DNA of 64,000 nucleotides, taken from the NCBI RefSeq assembly GCF_030369675.1, contig NZ_CP128477.1, positions 744,001-808,000 on the forward strand, in the 5' to 3' direction. Positions 44,361 to 52,663 of the stretch are shown piece by piece. Position numbers and translations under genes: made by a program. The DNA is from Peteryoungia algae. GTDB lineage: Bacteria; Pseudomonadota; Alphaproteobacteria; Rhizobiales; Rhizobiaceae. Below the pieces are notes generated by a model. That model was not told where the DNA came from and did not search any database. It saw only the letters and a program-made list of their open reading frames with translations. How positions within the stretch are numbered: the first letter of the stretch is position 1; each line of letters starts with the position of its first letter.

Positions 44361-45815
44361 GTGAAGCGATTCTGGCATGCCGTTCGCGACGTCGTGGTGG
44401 GGCTGAAGGTGGATGAAGATTCGCCGGTCGCCAAATACAAAGTCGAACTGGAGCACGCGTCTGAACGTTTGAAGAAAGATCGCGAACGAGAACTTCATTT
44501 GCTCGAATTCAAGGCGAAGAATTTCATCGCTGCCCGGCAAACGGCTGTCGAGCGAACGGTTCGGCGCCTGAAGGCGGCTCATAGTCACTCGACGGCGGTC
44601 GTCGAGCGCGTTGAGAAGGAGCTTGAGGAGAAATACTCTCTCAAGACCGTTGCGCGGGCCGAACGGGAAAAAGCACAGGCCCAATTCGAGAAATGGCAGA
44701 AAGCAGTCGGCCGGCCTCCTTATCGTACTGAGCATCGGAGTCTTATCGATCGCCTACGTTTGACGCTTGAGCCCTTGCCAAGTTCCGACGGCGGCATCAC
44801 TTCGATGGCGTCGACAATTGACACCAACGGCTCGCCCCCCCGTACCAGAAGTTTCATCTCGATTGCCGCTGGCATCATCGGCTTGGTGGTGATCCCGATG
44901 GATGTCATTTACGCGCTTCCAGGTTTCCGCGTCATCCTTGAGGATCCCTTCTTTGCTCAAATTGCTGCTGTGATTCTCGGATTGATGCTTATCTTCCTCG
45001 GTGGAACCTTGGCTTACCTAATTCCGCGGGCGTATTCGCACAGCGTCGATGATGCCGGAAATATTGCCGGTAAGTTCAATAAAGTCCCGCTCGCGCTGTT
45101 CATCGTTATCGCGATGTTGGGTTTGGCAACAATCTACGGGGCAACGACAATCCGCAGCATCGTGCCTGAGGCCAATGCTGCGCTTGCAGAGCAGAGCTCG
45201 ATCAATATGGAGGTCAGCTCACTTCGAAGTCGCCCTCTGGGATCGACGACCCTCGAAGACAGACGCGAGGAAATCGTCCGATTAGAAGGTGCTAATTCAG
45301 GCCTGGTAGATAGAATGGCTGAGCTGAGGGTCGTCAATACTCCCCGGCTATCGGCCGACGCGCTGATTGCCATGTGTTTTTACGCGCTGGGAGTTCTCTC
45401 TGTCATGATCTCGCGTTCAGCTCATCGAGATCCAGTATTCGAGTATGAGCTTGCCGCATTATCATATGGCGGCGCGCTTGGTGCTGAGGTTGAGATTGCG
45501 AACAGCATTCAGTCTGGGCGCGCGAAAGCCGAGGCCCTATTGGCCGAGTTGAACGTGAACATAGAGGATCAAGAGAAGGAACTGGGCGACGTGCAACTGG
45601 ATGAAGCGCGCAAGGCCTCTATTGAGGACAAGAAGCTGGAGATTGAGGCGCTAGAGGCCGACGACCGAGCAAAGATCAAGCGCGAAACGCTGGAGTACGC
45701 GAAGTATTTACGTCTGCTGACTCGCAGCCCTCGGCCGCTGCGCGAGTGGGAAGAACTTTACGGCGAAGGCAAAACCGAAAGTCCCAAACCGGTCATCGCG
45801 GCGGTGGCAGTATGA
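44361..45815 (+). CDS. Unrecognised multi-pass membrane protein with two long coiled coils
   Basis: A 484-residue protein from GTG 44361 (GGGGGGGAC upstream). Residues about 26-115 form a highly charged cytoplasmic coiled coil; membrane segments are about 164-184, 198-221, 242-262 and 331-351, with a helical loop of about 265-328 between the third and fourth; a second charged coiled coil is about 385-450 (LLAELNVNIEDQEKELGDVQ). The topology is cytoplasm-membrane-cytoplasm with one soluble extracytoplasmic helical loop. No catalytic motif is visible. It overlaps the next gene by ATGA, so the two act together. Codon and base use differ from the core. Confidence 0.75.
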   Translation: MKRFWHAVRDVVVGLKVDEDSPVAKYKVELEHASERLKKDRERELHLLEFKAKNFIAARQTAVERTVRRLKAAHSHSTAVVERVEKELEEKYSLKTVARAEREKAQAQFEKWQKAVGRPPYRTEHRSLIDRLRLTLEPLPSSDGGITSMASTIDTNGSPPRTRSFISIAAGIIGLVVIPMDVIYALPGFRVILEDPFFAQIAAVILGLMLIFLGGTLAYLIPRAYSHSVDDAGNIAGKFNKVPLALFIVIAMLGLATIYGATTIRSIVPEANAALAEQSSINMEVSSLRSRPLGSTTLEDRREEIVRLEGANSGLVDRMAELRVVNTPRLSADALIAMCFYALGVLSVMISRSAHRDPVFEYELAALSYGGALGAEVEIANSIQSGRAKAEALLAELNVNIEDQEKELGDVQLDEARKASIEDKKLEIEALEADDRAKIKRETLEYAKYLRLLTRSPRPLREWEELYGEGKTESPKPVIAAVAV

Positions 45816-46690
45816 ATCCGATGGCAGTTTTTATCCGAACTGTTTTTGTCGGCTTTCTTGTCCTCGTCGTGCCGGCGGGAATCGCCTTCGGCCAAAATTG
45901 CGATGGTGCAAGAAATATCTTGATCGTGGACCGGACATCTCAACTTAACGCCGCCGAAAGTCGAGCGTTAGAAGACGGAATAGCGATCATGTTCGAGGAC
46001 AGAAGCTTCGGCGGCGAGCTGATGATTGGTGAGGTCCGTGGCAGTTCTCTATCTTCGGAATGGATTTACGAGAGCTGCGTTGCGCGGGATTACGTGCCAT
46101 CCATCGCATGTGAAGGAGTTTTGTCAGATTCCAATCGGCCACAACATTTTCTAGATGACCCCTTCGACTGGATGAAAAATGCCGTGTTCGGAGGGCCCCA
46201 GCGGGAGCCTAACACCAAGGCGGTTTTACTCTGTGAGGCTGAGCGTGCTGAGGCAGAAACGCAGAGAGCAGAAGACAAAACCAAAGTTCTGGAAGAGCTG
46301 AGGCAAATCACAAAGAAGGCTGTTTCATCGTCTCCAACCGCGCTCGGCGACACCATCTTTCGAGTTGCCCAGGCAAGGTGCGCAAAGACATCTTGTAATC
46401 TTTATGTTTTCTCTAATCTCTTAGATGCCGGGTGGAAGGAACTTGTCGCCGCCGATGTGCAGCAGAGCGAGGCCGGGGCAAGGGCTGTCACGAGCTCATC
46501 GCGCTTGAATGGGGCTACAGTGAAGATAAACTCTGTAATGGTTTGGGGCTTCGGGTTTGACGAGCAAGATGGAGAGCAGAAATTCCAGCTCTCGGACGAT
46601 GCTGCATTGAAACTTCTGGAATACTGGAAAGCGTTTTTCACGAAACTGTCAGGGGAAAATGTCTATATAGGCTTCGAAATGCCGCAGTAG
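45812..46690 (+). CDS. Unrecognised exported protein with vWA-like core
   Basis: A 292-residue protein with a clear signal peptide (FIRTVFVGFLVLVVPAGIAFG) and then RNILIVDRTSQLNAAESRAL near 33-52, where D-x-T-S resembles the first metal-site strand of von Willebrand A domains; later NLYVFSNLLDAGWKEL near 208 resembles the vWA strand with SD/SN. Several cysteines (29, and pairs near 95-105 and 200-205) suggest periplasmic disulfides. ATG overlaps the previous stop by ATGA. It is predicted to lie in the periplasm next to the outer loop of its partner. Family not recognised. Confidence 0.7.
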   Translation: MNPMAVFIRTVFVGFLVLVVPAGIAFGQNCDGARNILIVDRTSQLNAAESRALEDGIAIMFEDRSFGGELMIGEVRGSSLSSEWIYESCVARDYVPSIACEGVLSDSNRPQHFLDDPFDWMKNAVFGGPQREPNTKAVLLCEAERAEAETQRAEDKTKVLEELRQITKKAVSSSPTALGDTIFRVAQARCAKTSCNLYVFSNLLDAGWKELVAADVQQSEAGARAVTSSSRLNGATVKINSVMVWGFGFDEQDGEQKFQLSDDAALKLLEYWKAFFTKLSGENVYIGFEMPQ

Positions 46691-46715
46691 ATCTGCAGCC
46701 TTAAGCTCCCCCACC

Positions 46716-47145
46716 TTAGAATTTGTTCGCCAGTTGTTCTACGCCGCGCTTTGCGAGGTCTTTTCGTGCGGCCTTCTGCGTGTAGTAGCTGGCCATTCGA
46801 GGTCAGACCAGCCGAACATTGCCATCAGCTCGTGCGCGCTTGCGCCTCCTCCGCAGCGATGGTTGCGCCGGTTTTTCTCAGGCCATGGGCACGATAGGTA
46901 TCCGGCAGGCCTGCTTCCTTTACTTGCTTTGCAACCCAGTTTCCGAAGCTCGCGCCGGACGCGAGGGGTTTGCCACTCTCGGTGATGAGAATGGCAACGT
47001 TGCCCGTCTTGGTCGCGTCAATCGAAGCCTTCAACGGCCGCATGATCAGAAGCTCGACGAGGGTCTTCGTCTTCTGTGTGCGCAGCGAGCTATTTCTGCC
47101 GCCGCCAACCTTTCGGAAACCCTTGCGAGCGATGATGGCCCTCAT
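46716..47145 (-). pseudogene. Tyrosine recombinase (phage-type integrase), C-terminal remnant with two frameshifts
   Basis: The first open part (47145-46825) encodes an integrase catalytic segment: LRTQKTKTLVELLI, VAILITESGKPLASGASFGNW and the H-x-x-R box AHGLRKTGATIAAEE. After a one-base loss near 46845 the homology continues as ASAHELMAMFGWSDLE, and after a second one-base loss near 46796 as MASYYTQKAARKDLAKRG with the catalytic Tyr, ending TAA at 46716. A stop lies directly upstream of 47145, and the N-terminal half with the first catalytic Arg is absent. This is a decayed mobility gene marking the right side of the insertion. Confidence 0.85.
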
Positions 47146-47157
47146 GAGAGGTTAACC

Positions 47158-47889
47158 ATGTCCAGTCGCACCACCAGTTCCCGCCGCGCCCCCGCAAAAC
47201 GCCGCAAGCCGAGCCGTTCATCCGGCGGCCAGGGCATGACGACATGGCTGGTCGTGCTCGGCCTCGTCGCCGGCGGCATCGCGCTTTACGAAAACCGCGC
47301 CACTGTGCTCAAGGACATGGCGCCGCTCCTGTCCCGGGATAAACCGGGGACCTCCCGAACGGAGGCGAAAGCGGAACCGCGCAGCGAGCGCGCTCAGAAG
47401 CCGGCACCGACCTCCGCGTCGAATAGCGCAAAGGCGCCCGTGCCACCCGCAGCGGTCGGCATGACCAAGGCCGTCGTCCCGGTATCGAGGCCGGCGGTCG
47501 CAGCCGCAGCCACCGGGCCGCTGACGGGCGAAAACTTCTCCGGCAAGTTCTATTTCTGCGGCACATCCGGCCTCGACAACTGCGTAATGAGCGGTGACAC
47601 CTTCTGGTACCGGAAGACGAAGGTCGTGTTGGCCGATATTGCGGCGCCACGGACGGAGGGTGCGGCCTGCCAGCAGGAGCGAGATCGTGGTTTTGCAGCC
47701 AAGGTACGCCTGAAGGATCTGTTGAGTTCCGGCCGCTTTGATCTGGAGACCCTGAAGACGGCTGGACCCGGCATTGCGCCAGCAGTGTTGCGCGTTGCGA
47801 CGCGTAATGGCCGCTCGCTCGGCTCCATCCTCGTTTCCGAGGGGCTCGCCAAACCGCGCATGGCCCGCCAGCAAGCATGGTGCCCGTAA
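47158..47889 (+). CDS. Membrane-anchored SNase-like (thermonuclease-fold) protein, probably inactive
   Basis: A 243-residue protein with a basic N-terminus, one membrane segment (WLVVLGLVAGGIALYE, about residues 29-45), an Ala/Pro linker, and a C-terminal staphylococcal-nuclease-like domain: NCVMSGDTFWYRKTKVVLADIAAPR near 140-165 and TRNGRSLGSILVSEGLAKP near 215. Active SNases have R in V-R-L-x-x-I-D and E in A-P-E; here these are V and R, so nuclease activity is doubtful. ATG 47158 is chosen; the frame further upstream overlaps the integrase remnant. First core gene right of the insertion. Confidence 0.75.
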   Translation: MSSRTTSSRRAPAKRRKPSRSSGGQGMTTWLVVLGLVAGGIALYENRATVLKDMAPLLSRDKPGTSRTEAKAEPRSERAQKPAPTSASNSAKAPVPPAAVGMTKAVVPVSRPAVAAAATGPLTGENFSGKFYFCGTSGLDNCVMSGDTFWYRKTKVVLADIAAPRTEGAACQQERDRGFAAKVRLKDLLSSGRFDLETLKTAGPGIAPAVLRVATRNGRSLGSILVSEGLAKPRMARQQAWCP

Positions 47890-47916
47890 CATACGGTCAG
47901 CGATCGCATGAAAAAT

Positions 47917-47951
47917 AAAGAGCCCGCCGCGATCGTCGCGGCGGGCTCTTT
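47917..47951. terminator. Bidirectional terminator between the SNase-like gene and aapP
   Basis: A 16-base perfect inverted repeat (AAAGAGCCCGCCGCGA / TCGCGGCGGGCTCTTT) with a three-base loop. On the minus strand it is followed by TTATTTTTC, on the plus strand by a short T run, so it serves both convergent transcripts. Confidence 0.92.
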
Positions 47952-47974
47952 CATTGTGAACGGGTCGTGGGACC

Positions 47975-48748
47975 TCAGTGCAGGATCTGGCTGAGGAAGA
48001 GCTGGGTGCGCTCGTGCTGCGGATTGTCGAAGAACTCGGACGGCGAGTTCTGCTCGACGATCTGACCCTGGTCCATAAAGATGACGCGGTCGGCAACCTG
48101 ACGGGCAAAGCCCATTTCATGCGTCACGCAAATCATGGTCATGCCTTCTTCGGCGAGACCTACCATGGTGTCGAGCACTTCCTTGACCATTTCCGGGTCG
48201 AGAGCCGAGGTCGGCTCGTCGAACAGCATGATCTTCGGCTTCATGCAGAGCGCCCGGGCGATCGCCACGCGCTGCTGCTGGCCGCCGGAGAGCTGGCCGG
48301 GATATTTGTTGGCCTGTTCGGGGATCTTGACCCGTTCCAGGAAGTGCATCGCCACTTCTTCCGCATCCTTCTTCGGCATCTTGCGGACCCAGATCGGGGC
48401 AAGCGTGCAGTTTTCCAGGATGGTGAGGTGCGGGAAGAGGTTGAAATGCTGGAACACCATCCCGACTTCACGCCGAACTTCGTCGATCTTCTTGAGGTCG
48501 CTCGTCAGTTCGATGTTGTCCACCAGGATCTTGCCCGTCTGGTGTTCTTCGAGGCGGTTGATGCAGCGGATCATGGTCGACTTGCCGGATCCCGAGGGTC
48601 CGGCAACGACGATGCGTTCACCCGTCATCACCTTGAGGTTGATGTCTCGCAGCACGTGAAAATCGCCGTACCACTTGTTCATGTTGGTCAGTTCGACCGC
48701 CACGTCGGTGCCCGACACGGTCTTCTGAGCGGAATTGGCTTCAGCCAT
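47975..48748 (-). CDS. aapP: General L-amino acid ABC transporter, ATP-binding protein
   Basis: A 257-residue ATPase of the polar amino-acid (GlnQ-like) class. Walker [11 protein letters not shown] near 46-55, Q-loop [12 protein letters not shown], signature [15 protein letters not shown] near 150, Walker [16 protein letters not shown] near 173 and H-loop [17 protein letters not shown] 48748 after GGGGAAC; the long upstream frame is antisense noise. Last gene of aapJQMP; it powers uptake through AapQ-AapM. Confidence 0.96.
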   Translation of the reverse strand: MAEANSAQKTVSGTDVAVELTNMNKWYGDFHVLRDINLKVMTGERIVVAGPSGSGKSTMIRCINRLEEHQTGKILVDNIELTSDLKKIDEVRREVGMVFQHFNLFPHLTILENCTLAPIWVRKMPKKDAEEVAMHFLERVKIPEQANKYPGQLSGGQQQRVAIARALCMKPKIMLFDEPTSALDPEMVKEVLDTMVGLAEEGMTMICVTHEMGFARQVADRVIFMDQGQIVEQNSPSEFFDNPQHERTQLFLSQILH

Positions 48749-48765
48749 GGTTGTTCCCCTTGTTC

Positions 48766-49917
48766 TTAGCGCTTGTGGCCGGTGTCGAGGTGCTGCTCCA
48801 TGAAGGCGGAGTAGCGAGACATGCCGAAGCAGAAGATCCAGAATACGAAGCCGGCGAAGATCAGACCCGTGAGCGGTGTCACGGGTGTGGCCCAGGTGGC
48901 GTCGGTGAAGTTGAGACGGACGATGCCGAGGAGGTCGAACATGCCGATGATCGACACGAGCGATGTATCCTTGAACAGGCCGATGAAGGTGTTGACGATG
49001 CCCGGAATGACCAGCTTGATCGCCTGCGGAAGCACAATCAGGCGGACCTTCTGCCAATAGGAGAGGCCGAGCGAATCCGCGCCCTCATACTGGCCCTTCG
49101 GGATCGCCTGCAGGCCGCCGCGCACCACCTCCGCCATATAGGCCGAGGCGAAGAGCGATACGCCGACGAGCGCACGCAGGAAGTTGTCGATCGTCCAGCC
49201 GGTCGGCATGAAGAGCGGCAGCATCACGTTGGCCATGAAGAGCACGGTGATCAGCGGCACACCGCGCACCACTTCGATGAAGACGACGCAGATCATCTTG
49301 ATCACGGGCATGTCCGACCGGCGCCCAAGCGCGAGCAGGATGCCGAGCGGCAACGAGACCGCGATGCCGACGAAGGACAGGATCAATGTCACCATCAGGC
49401 CGCCCCAGAGTGGGGTTTCCACCTCCGAGAGACCGAACCCGCCATGCAGCAGGAAGAAGGCGACCACCGGGAAGATGACGAAAAGCAGAAGCGCGTTCAA
49501 TCCCTTGCGCGGTGCCTTGGGGATGAGCATCGGCACCAGAAGTGCCACGAACATGGCCCCGACGAGCATGACGCGCCAGCGTTCGTCGAGCGGGTAGCGC
49601 CCGAAGATGAACTGCGAGAAGCGGCTTTCGACAAAAGCCCAGCAGGCACCCGTCCAGCCGTCCGGCTGGATTCCGCCTTGTGCCAGTGTTGCACAGACCG
49701 CGCGATCTGCGCCGAACCAGGCGGCATCGAAGAACAGGAAGTTCAACGCACCCGGAAGGATGAGGGCGAGCACCGCGACCCCGATGAGCGTCAGGATGAC
49801 GTCCTTGGGTGTCGCGAGCAGGTTCTTTCTGATCCAGCCTGCGATGCTGGCGTCGGAGGACGGAGCTGGCAGAGGAGCCAGCATTTCCTGGCGGATGTAA
49901 GTTAGGTCTTGTGCCAT
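48766..49917 (-). CDS. aapM: General L-amino acid ABC transporter, permease AapM
   Basis: A 383-residue inner-membrane permease with a long N-terminal region and about eight hydrophobic segments. The ABC permease (EAA) loop is in [26 protein letters not shown], split across residues 300-325, which contacts AapP; preceding [12 protein letters not shown] is typical. ATG 49917 overlaps the end of aapQ region (aapQ stops at 49919), so translation is coupled. Amino-acid permeases of the Aap/Bzt type have this larger size (about 380-400). Confidence 0.95.
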   Translation of the reverse strand: MAQDLTYIRQEMLAPLPAPSSDASIAGWIRKNLLATPKDVILTLIGVAVLALILPGALNFLFFDAAWFGADRAVCATLAQGGIQPDGWTGACWAFVESRFSQFIFGRYPLDERWRVMLVGAMFVALLVPMLIPKAPRKGLNALLLFVIFPVVAFFLLHGGFGLSEVETPLWGGLMVTLILSFVGIAVSLPLGILLALGRRSDMPVIKMICVVFIEVVRGVPLITVLFMANVMLPLFMPTGWTIDNFLRALVGVSLFASAYMAEVVRGGLQAIPKGQYEGADSLGLSYWQKVRLIVLPQAIKLVIPGIVNTFIGLFKDTSLVSIIGMFDLLGIVRLNFTDATWATPVTPLTGLIFAGFVFWIFCFGMSRYSAFMEQHLDTGHKR

Positions 49918-49918
49918 A

Positions 49919-51112
49919 TCAACGCTCCACCAGGGCCATCTTGGCATTGAACCAGTTCATGAAGAGCGAGGTTACGATGCTGATGGAGAGATAGACGACC
50001 AGCCAGATGGAGACGATCTCGATCGCCTGACCTGTCTGGTTCATGGTGGTGCCACCGGTCGACACCAGTTCCGGAAAGCCGACCGCAACCCCGAGCGAGG
50101 AGTTCTTGGTCAGGTTCAGATACTGGCTGGTGAGCGGCGGAATGATGATGCGCATTGCCTGCGGCACGACGACGAGACGTGTCGTGGTCGAAGACTGCAG
50201 GCCAAGTGCCGATGCGGCCTCGGTCTGGCCCTTCGACACGCCCATGATGCCGGCGCGGATGATCTCCGCGATGAAGGCGGCCGTGTAGAAGGACAGCGCG
50301 AGATAGAGCGCGACAAATTCCGGGGCGATGACCGCGCCGCCGGACATGTTGAAGCGACTGGCGACCGGATAGTCGAAGGTCAGCGGTGCGCCGACGGCGA
50401 TAAAGGCAAGAATCGGCAGGCCGACGATCAGAGCGAAAGCGACCCGGCCGGTGGCGAAGATCTGGCCCGTCTTCATCTGGCGCGCCTTGGCCCAGCGGGC
50501 GACACCGATTGCAGCGACGATCCCGATCAGCAAGGCGATCGGAATGATGCTCGAGCCTTCGCCCCATAGCGGCTTCGGAAAAGTCAGGCCGCGATTGTTC
50601 AGGAAGGTCGAGAACGGCAGCTCAAGCGACTCGCGCGGCTGCGGCAAGGTCGCCAGGACACCGGAATACCAGAAGAATATGACGAGAAGCGGCGGGATGT
50701 TGCGGAAGGCTTCCACATAGACTGTGCAAAGCTTGGCGATCAGCCAGTTGTGCGACAGTCGACCGATCCCGATGATGAAGCCGATGATCGTCGCAGTGAT
50801 GATGCCGGTCACGGCAACCAGAAGAGTATTCAGAAGGCCGACGAGAATGGCGCGGCCGTAGGTCGAATCCGACGAATAGGCGATAAGGGTCTGCCCGATG
50901 TCGAAGCCGGCGCGGCCGCCGAGGAAGTCATAGCCCGAGGCCGTGTTGCTTCGAGCGAGGTTTTCGATGGTGTTGTTCGCGATGGTCCAGACGATAAACG
51001 TCATGATGGCGATCGTAGCGATCTGAAAGAAGATGGATCTTGCTTTCGGATCGTAGATCAGCGAGCCAAAGCTCTGCCCACCGGCAGGCAAACTGGTGGC
51101 GTGATCTGTCAT
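49919..51112 (-). CDS. aapQ: General L-amino acid ABC transporter, permease AapQ
   Basis: A 397-residue permease partner of AapM with about eight membrane segments. The EAA-type loop is [20 protein letters not shown] near 310, and the block [19 protein letters not shown] near 137 is diagnostic for the Aap/BztB group. The binding protein gene aapJ is upstream on the same strand, separated by 168 bases containing a hairpin. Confidence 0.95.
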   Translation of the reverse strand: MTDHATSLPAGGQSFGSLIYDPKARSIFFQIATIAIMTFIVWTIANNTIENLARSNTASGYDFLGGRAGFDIGQTLIAYSSDSTYGRAILVGLLNTLLVAVTGIITATIIGFIIGIGRLSHNWLIAKLCTVYVEAFRNIPPLLVIFFWYSGVLATLPQPRESLELPFSTFLNNRGLTFPKPLWGEGSSIIPIALLIGIVAAIGVARWAKARQMKTGQIFATGRVAFALIVGLPILAFIAVGAPLTFDYPVASRFNMSGGAVIAPEFVALYLALSFYTAAFIAEIIRAGIMGVSKGQTEAASALGLQSSTTTRLVVVPQAMRIIIPPLTSQYLNLTKNSSLGVAVGFPELVSTGGTTMNQTGQAIEIVSIWLVVYLSISIVTSLFMNWFNAKMALVER

Positions 51113-51241
51113 TCTGTGCCAAATCCCCGAGGCTTATGTTAGCCTTTACTGTTATTGTTTTTTGCCAAGACAGCCGGCATTCTCTGATGTCGCTGCTGAC
51201 CACAGCGCGCGTGCCGGTCTGAACACTTGGTCCTGATATGC

Positions 51242-51265
51242 GCGAGGCGGCTTTCGCCGCCTCGC
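51242..51265 (-). other. Intercistronic hairpin between aapJ and aapQ
   Basis: GCGAGGCGGC-TTTC-GCCGCCTCGC, a 10-base perfect stem 16 bases after the aapJ stop on the minus strand, without a T-tract. Such hairpins commonly protect the upstream mRNA and let the binding protein be made in excess over the permeases. Confidence 0.7.
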
Positions 51266-51280
51266 AAGGTCAGCCGGATC

Positions 51281-52309
51281 TTAGCGGACCGGCGGTGCGT
51301 ACTGCAGGCCACCCTTGGTCCACAGAGCGTTCACGCCGCGCTCGATCTTGAGCGGGGTGGTTTCGCCGATGTTGCGCTCGAACACTTCACCGTAGTTACC
51401 GACGCCCTTGATGATGTTGTAGGCCCAATCATTGGTCAGGCCGAGGTCGGTACCGATTTTGGTGTCGGCTTCAGAGCCGAGGAAGCGCATGATGTCGGGG
51501 TTGGTGGTGGTCGACTTGATTTCATCGACGTTGGCCTGGGTGATGCCGAATTCTTCGGCCTGCACCAGTGCGTAGTGCGTCCAGGAAACGATGTCGAACC
51601 ACTGGTCGTCACCCTGACGAACGGCCGGTCCGAGCGGCTCCTTGGAGATGATTTCCGGCAGGATGACGTGCTCATCCGGGTTGGTGAGCGTCAGACGCAG
51701 CGAGTACAGGCCCGACTGGTCGGTCGTGTAGACGTCGCAACGGCCGGCCTGATAGGCGGCGTTCACTTCTTCCAGCTTTTCGAAAACGACCGGCTTGTAT
51801 TCGAGGTTGTTGGCCTTGAAATAGTCAGCGAGGTTGAGTTCGGTCGTGGTGCCGGACTGGACGCAGACGGCGGCGCCCGACAGTTCGAGAGCCGACTTGA
51901 CGTTCAGGCCCTTGGTGACCATGAAGCCCTGGCCGTCATAGTAGTTGACGGCGCGGAAATTGAAGCCGAGCGCGGTGTCGCGGCTGATGGTCCAGGTGGT
52001 GTTGCGGGCGAGCATGTCGACTTCGCCGGACTGCAGGGCAGTAAAGCGGCTCTGGGCTGTGGTCGGCGTGTACTTGACCTTCGTGGCATCGCCGAAGACG
52101 GCGGCAGCAACGGCCTTGCAGTAGTCGACGTCGAAGCCGGTCCAGTTGCCGGCTGCGTCCGGCGAAGCGAATCCGGCGAGACCCGTGTTCACGCCGCACT
52201 GGACGAAACCCTTGGCCTTCACGTCATCGAGCACGGCAGCGGAAGCTGCGGACGCGCCAAAACCCAGGACTGCAGCGCCAATGGCGGCTGACAGGAACTT
52301 GTTGTTCAT
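51281..52309 (-). CDS. aapJ: General L-amino acid ABC transporter, periplasmic binding protein
   Basis: A 342-residue binding protein with a signal peptide (FLSAAIGAAVLGFGASAASA) and the family 3 solute-binding fold: VKAKGFVQCGVNTGLAGFA near 29, WTGFDVDYCKAVAAAVFGD near 55, and FTALQSGEVDMLARNTTWT near 88. AapJ binds many L-amino acids. ATG 52309 has AAGG upstream; the upstream frame to 52372 is not part of the family. First gene of aapJQMP, divergent from metC. Confidence 0.96.
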   Translation of the reverse strand: MNNKFLSAAIGAAVLGFGASAASAAVLDDVKAKGFVQCGVNTGLAGFASPDAAGNWTGFDVDYCKAVAAAVFGDATKVKYTPTTAQSRFTALQSGEVDMLARNTTWTISRDTALGFNFRAVNYYDGQGFMVTKGLNVKSALELSGAAVCVQSGTTTELNLADYFKANNLEYKPVVFEKLEEVNAAYQAGRCDVYTTDQSGLYSLRLTLTNPDEHVILPEIISKEPLGPAVRQGDDQWFDIVSWTHYALVQAEEFGITQANVDEIKSTTTNPDIMRFLGSEADTKIGTDLGLTNDWAYNIIKGVGNYGEVFERNIGETTPLKIERGVNALWTKGGLQYAPPVR

Positions 52310-52663
52310 TTTTCCCAACCTTTTTTCTCTTGTTGTATTCCAGCGACGGCCTTCTGCCCAAAAGCAGCGCACGTCGGCTCACGGCCTCCCGGTGCGAGCC
52401 TTTATATCTCAGTCGCAAAATCTTGCAGGGTCAAGTCTTTATGCCGCAGATTGGCCACAAAAGCGCATTTTTGCCAAAATCGCCCTCCGATTAGGCAAAA
52501 ATGTGTGGTTTTTAGCCTAAGGTGATGAAAATGACGCCTTTTTGTCTGTGCTGATATACGTGAACTGCAAGACTTGCGCTTTGGATCGTTGGTTCGTGCA
52601 ACTTGACCGGATCCGCCTGAGGCGCGAGAACCGCGGCATCCCACCGTGAGGAATCTTGATACC
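52310..52663. promoter_or_regulatory. Divergent aapJ/metC control region with overlapping inverted repeats
   Basis: 354 bases without a gene. Main structure: TTTTTGCC (52468-52475) and GGCAAAAA (52494-52501) form an inverted repeat with inner AATCG/CGATT arms; the same GGCAAAAA can instead pair with TTTTTAGCC (about 52509-52517). So two mutually exclusive hairpins are possible. On the minus strand TTGACC (about 52437) with an A+T-rich TATAAA about 22 bases on is a poor-spacing promoter candidate for aapJ. No known riboswitch core was recognised. Confidence 0.5.

Noticed and set aside
48751..49905. 384-residue plus-strand frame opposite aapM
   Set aside because: Antisense of a clear permease gene; His/Glu/Arg-rich translation typical of shadow frames.
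52456..52475. Sigma-54-like GG-N10-GC element before metC
   Set aside because: The spacing fits but the flanking consensus (TGGCAC...TTGCA) is poor and it overlaps the inverted repeat.
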